A DNA stretch of 8,478 nucleotides from Ga0077527 sp038106575 (GTDB lineage: Bacteria > Pseudomonadota > Gammaproteobacteria > Burkholderiales > SG8-41). The DNA lies in the NCBI GenBank assembly GCA_038106575.1, contig JAYOED010000089.1, positions 1 through 8,478 on the forward strand. The letters are read 5' to 3'. The position numbers and the translations under genes were made by a program. Below are positions 6,980 through 8,478 of this stretch, one piece after another (the first letter of the stretch is position 1; the number at the start of each line of letters is the position of its first letter). The notes under the pieces are model-generated. The model made no database searches. It saw nothing but the letters and a program-made list of their open reading frames with translations, and was not told the DNA's origin.

Positions 6980-7043
6980 CGTTTGGCTGATTTTGGCTAA
7001 ATTGAGAATAGACCGTCATGGTTTTTTCTCCTTGCTCAAAAAA

Positions 7044-7071
7044 GGCCCGTTCCCTTAATTGGGGGCGGGCC
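7044..7071 (+). terminator. Hairpin terminator after the major capsid gene
   Basis: The arms GGCCCGTTCCC (7044-7054) and GGGGGCGGGCC (7061-7071) form an 11-pair stem with two G-T wobbles around a TTAATT loop. On the + strand it is followed by AATTTGTTA, only a moderate U-tract. On the - strand the same stem is followed by six T residues (complement of 7038-7043). It probably ends or attenuates the transcript of the packaging and head block, and it may work in both directions. Confidence 0.8.
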
Positions 7072-7140
7072 AATTTGTTAGGACATTTGATCCACTTCTG
7101 ACGGCAATCATGCCGACAACGCCAAGACAGGAGATGTGAA

Positions 7141-7851
7141 ATGGCGAATACTCGTTTTGACAATGCGATCCTTTACGGGGGTCGCGGCACAGCCCGCAAG
7201 TTCTTCGAAGACCTGCCGCAAGGCCGTTCGGTCGATCACGTCGAGATTTTCGACGACTTCATCGGCGCTGCGGTTGACAGCACGAACGACTGGACCGTGG
7301 TGAAAGATACTGGCGCTTCGGTTGCGATTGCCGCTGATACTGCCAGCGGTCGGCTTGCGCTGACATCCGCCGCCACGACCGACAATGACGGCGCGTCCAT
7401 TCAGGGGAATGAAATCTTCGCTGCCGCTGCTGGTCGCACCATGTGGTTTGAGACCAAGCTGCAAGTCGCTGATGCGGATCAGACGGACGTTGTGGCTGGA
7501 TGGACAGTCAACTTCGCGACCAACCCGGAAGCGGCCCTGACGGCGGCTGATCGCATCTGTTTTCAGGTGAACGATGGCGATGCCTCGATCCTCTGCAAGA
7601 CGGAAAGCGGCGGCACGGAAACCTCGACTGACAGCGGCATTGACCTTGCAGATGCGACCGACATCACCCTGTCGATCCGTGTTGAAGGCACCGGAAAGGT
7701 GAAGTTCTACATCAACCGCAATCTGGTCGCCCAGCATACCGCGAACATCACCACGACCGAAATGACGGTGTCCTTTATGGAACTGTCGGGCGATGCCACC
7801 GGCACCAAGTCGATGAGCATCGACTACGTTCTGGCGGCTCAGACGCGGTAA
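7141..7851 (+). CDS. Phage structural protein, probable beta-sandwich (LamG/concanavalin-like)
   Basis: The 236-residue product starts MANTRFDNAILYGGRGTARK and then becomes rich in Asp, Thr, Ala and Gly in alternating beta-prone stretches. Examples are VEIFDDFIGAAVDSTNDWTV (about residues 34-53), TMWFETKLQVADADQTD (about 100-116), DITLSIRVEGTGKVKFYINR (about 178-197) and MSIDYVLAAQTR at the end. FDDFIG, DWTV, WFETK and KFYIN are the pattern of lectin-like or LamG jelly rolls used in virion decoration and fibre proteins. There is no signal peptide or membrane segment. AGGAG (7129-7133) lies seven bases before ATG 7141. It is the first gene after the terminator, so it is either read through or has its own promoter, which I could not identify. 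The fold and structural role are inferred from composition and position; the gene itself is secure. Confidence 0.75.
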   Translation: MANTRFDNAILYGGRGTARKFFEDLPQGRSVDHVEIFDDFIGAAVDSTNDWTVVKDTGASVAIAADTASGRLALTSAATTDNDGASIQGNEIFAAAAGRTMWFETKLQVADADQTDVVAGWTVNFATNPEAALTAADRICFQVNDGDASILCKTESGGTETSTDSGIDLADATDITLSIRVEGTGKVKFYINRNLVAQHTANITTTEMTVSFMELSGDATGTKSMSIDYVLAAQTR

Positions 7852-7856
7852 CGACA

Positions 7857-8249
7857 ATGGCTGATGCTGTTGCGACACAAATCCTCGTGGATGGACTGCG
7901 TAACAGCGTCATCAAGTTCACGAACATATCGGACGGGACCGGCGAGAGCGGCGTGACAAAAGTTGACGTTTCCGCTCTTGTCGGTTCCCCTGATGAAGTC
8001 CGCATTGCCAAAATGGAGTACGCCACGCACGGCCTCGGCATTCAAGTCAAGTGGGATGCGACAACGCCGGTCTTGGCTTGCACAATCCCCCAGGACGAGA
8101 CAGGACTTCGTGATTTTCGCCATTTCGGCGGGCTAATCAACAACGCCGGGGCCGGTAAGACCGGCGACATCACATTCACCACGACTGAGTCGCCGCTGTC
8201 TGGCGATGGGTATTCGGTTGTCCTGCACCTGACGAAGAAATACGCATGA
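7857..8249 (+). CDS. Conserved phage structural protein of unknown role
   Basis: This 130-residue protein resembles a conserved phage virion family that I know only as hypothetical. It starts MADAVATQILVDGLRNSVIK, has a beta-rich centre with EVRIAKMEYATHGLGIQVKW, and a C-terminal FRHFGGLINNAGAGKTGDIT followed by YSVVLHLTKKYA. The GAGKTGD string is not a P-loop: it lacks the usual spacing to a Walker B and sits near the C-terminus of a small beta protein. No Shine-Dalgarno is evident before ATG 7857, which starts five bases after the preceding stop, so coupled translation is likely. It overlaps the next gene by ATGA. The position suggests a neck, tail-connector or surface protein, but this is context only. 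Confidence 0.75.
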   Translation: MADAVATQILVDGLRNSVIKFTNISDGTGESGVTKVDVSALVGSPDEVRIAKMEYATHGLGIQVKWDATTPVLACTIPQDETGLRDFRHFGGLINNAGAGKTGDITFTTTESPLSGDGYSVVLHLTKKYA

Positions 8250-8478
8250 CGGAAAAGGTTTATGCTGTAGGCGGTTCTCTTGGCGAGGGTGACCTGACCT
8301 ATGACGCCTGGGGCGTCCAGAAGGTCAGCCTGCCGACAAGCCTGTTCCGCGGGATGTTCACCTTCGACATCAGCCAGTTGATGTGGTTCACTTATGAAAA
8401 TGGGACGCAGGTCTACACATCTGCGGACATCACGTCATCCGGCGGCATGGGCAAGCTGCTGACCACAGCCAGCAACAC
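8246..8478 (+). CDS. Phage structural protein, 5' part only (runs off the window end)
   Basis: An open frame begins at ATG 8246, overlapping the previous stop by the tetranucleotide ATGA, and stays open for 77 codons to the window edge. The start reads MTEKVYAVGGSLGEGDLTY, followed by SLFRGMFTFDISQLMWFTYE, NGTQVYTSADIT, and a Gly/Ser-Thr-rich stretch. It is soluble and beta-prone, with a hydrophobic-aromatic patch. The style is that of virion surface or tail proteins, and the continuous operon layout supports this. A weak GAAGAAA upstream may serve as ribosome site. The C-terminal domains that would identify it lie outside the window. Confidence 0.7.
   Translation, partial: MTEKVYAVGGSLGEGDLTYDAWGVQKVSLPTSLFRGMFTFDISQLMWFTYENGTQVYTSADITSSGGMGKLLTTASN

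Noticed and set aside
6813..7019. - strand ORF starting at 7019 with an AAGGAG eight bases upstream
   Set aside because: The initiation site looks good, but the 68-residue product is Arg-rich and mostly antisense to the capsid gene. No promoter is seen and a strong - strand terminator lies just upstream; probably chance.
7076..7115. Possible promoter (TTGTTA or TTGATC boxes)
   Set aside because: No -10 box with acceptable sequence lies at 16-18 bases from either element.
7108..7878. 256-codon open frame on the - strand opposite the beta-sandwich gene
   Set aside because: It covers the whole + strand gene and both its borders, and the + strand frame has the ribosome site and a sensible protein.
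8147..8167. GAGKTGD string resembling a P-loop in the 130-residue protein
   Set aside because: It is near the C-terminus of a small beta-rich protein with no Walker B, so not a nucleotide-binding site.
1..8478. tRNA genes, CRISPR arrays, insertion sequences, attachment sites
   Set aside because: I saw no cloverleaf, regularly spaced repeats, transposase or terminal inverted repeats, and no duplicated core site.

Overview
This window is the packaging and head-assembly module of a tailed double-stranded DNA phage or prophage. All recognisable genes lie on the + strand, tightly packed and mostly overlapping. Base composition is moderately GC-rich by eye. Protein style and Shine-Dalgarno usage suggest a Gram-negative, probably alphaproteobacterial, host; that host guess is inference, since no host gene is present. 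No integrase, attachment site, tRNA or host flank is visible, so free phage and prophage cannot be told apart.

Layout: small terminase (21-404); large terminase (364-1725, non-ATG start); a large P22-style portal (about 1727-3718); a small helical protein of unknown function whose start lies inside the portal gene (3564-3827); a GroES-like co-chaperonin (3790-4122); a scaffold-like coiled-coil protein (4115-4930); an unknown protein with an AT-hook-like motif (4920-5423); a capsid-associated or decoration protein (5446-6060); and the major capsid protein (6074-6979). A hairpin terminator follows in the only sizeable gap (6980-7140). A second block then begins: a Gly/Asp/Thr-rich probable beta-sandwich structural protein (7141-7851), a conserved phage structural protein (7857-8249), and the 5' part of a further structural gene (8246 onward) cut by the window end.

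The genes fit one assembly pathway. The terminases pump DNA through the portal, and the scaffold directs major capsid protein onto the portal to build the procapsid. The phage GroES-like protein probably adapts the host GroEL to fold a head protein, as T4 gp31 does. The decoration protein stabilises the shell, and the genes after the terminator supply accessory or neck/tail parts.

I see no wholly new system. The most notable points are the phage co-chaperonin, the 155-base two-frame overlap at the portal 3' end with a strong ribosome site and TTG start, the non-ATG terminase start, matched initiation leaders on the two main shell genes, and a terminator whose better U-tract faces the strand with no genes.
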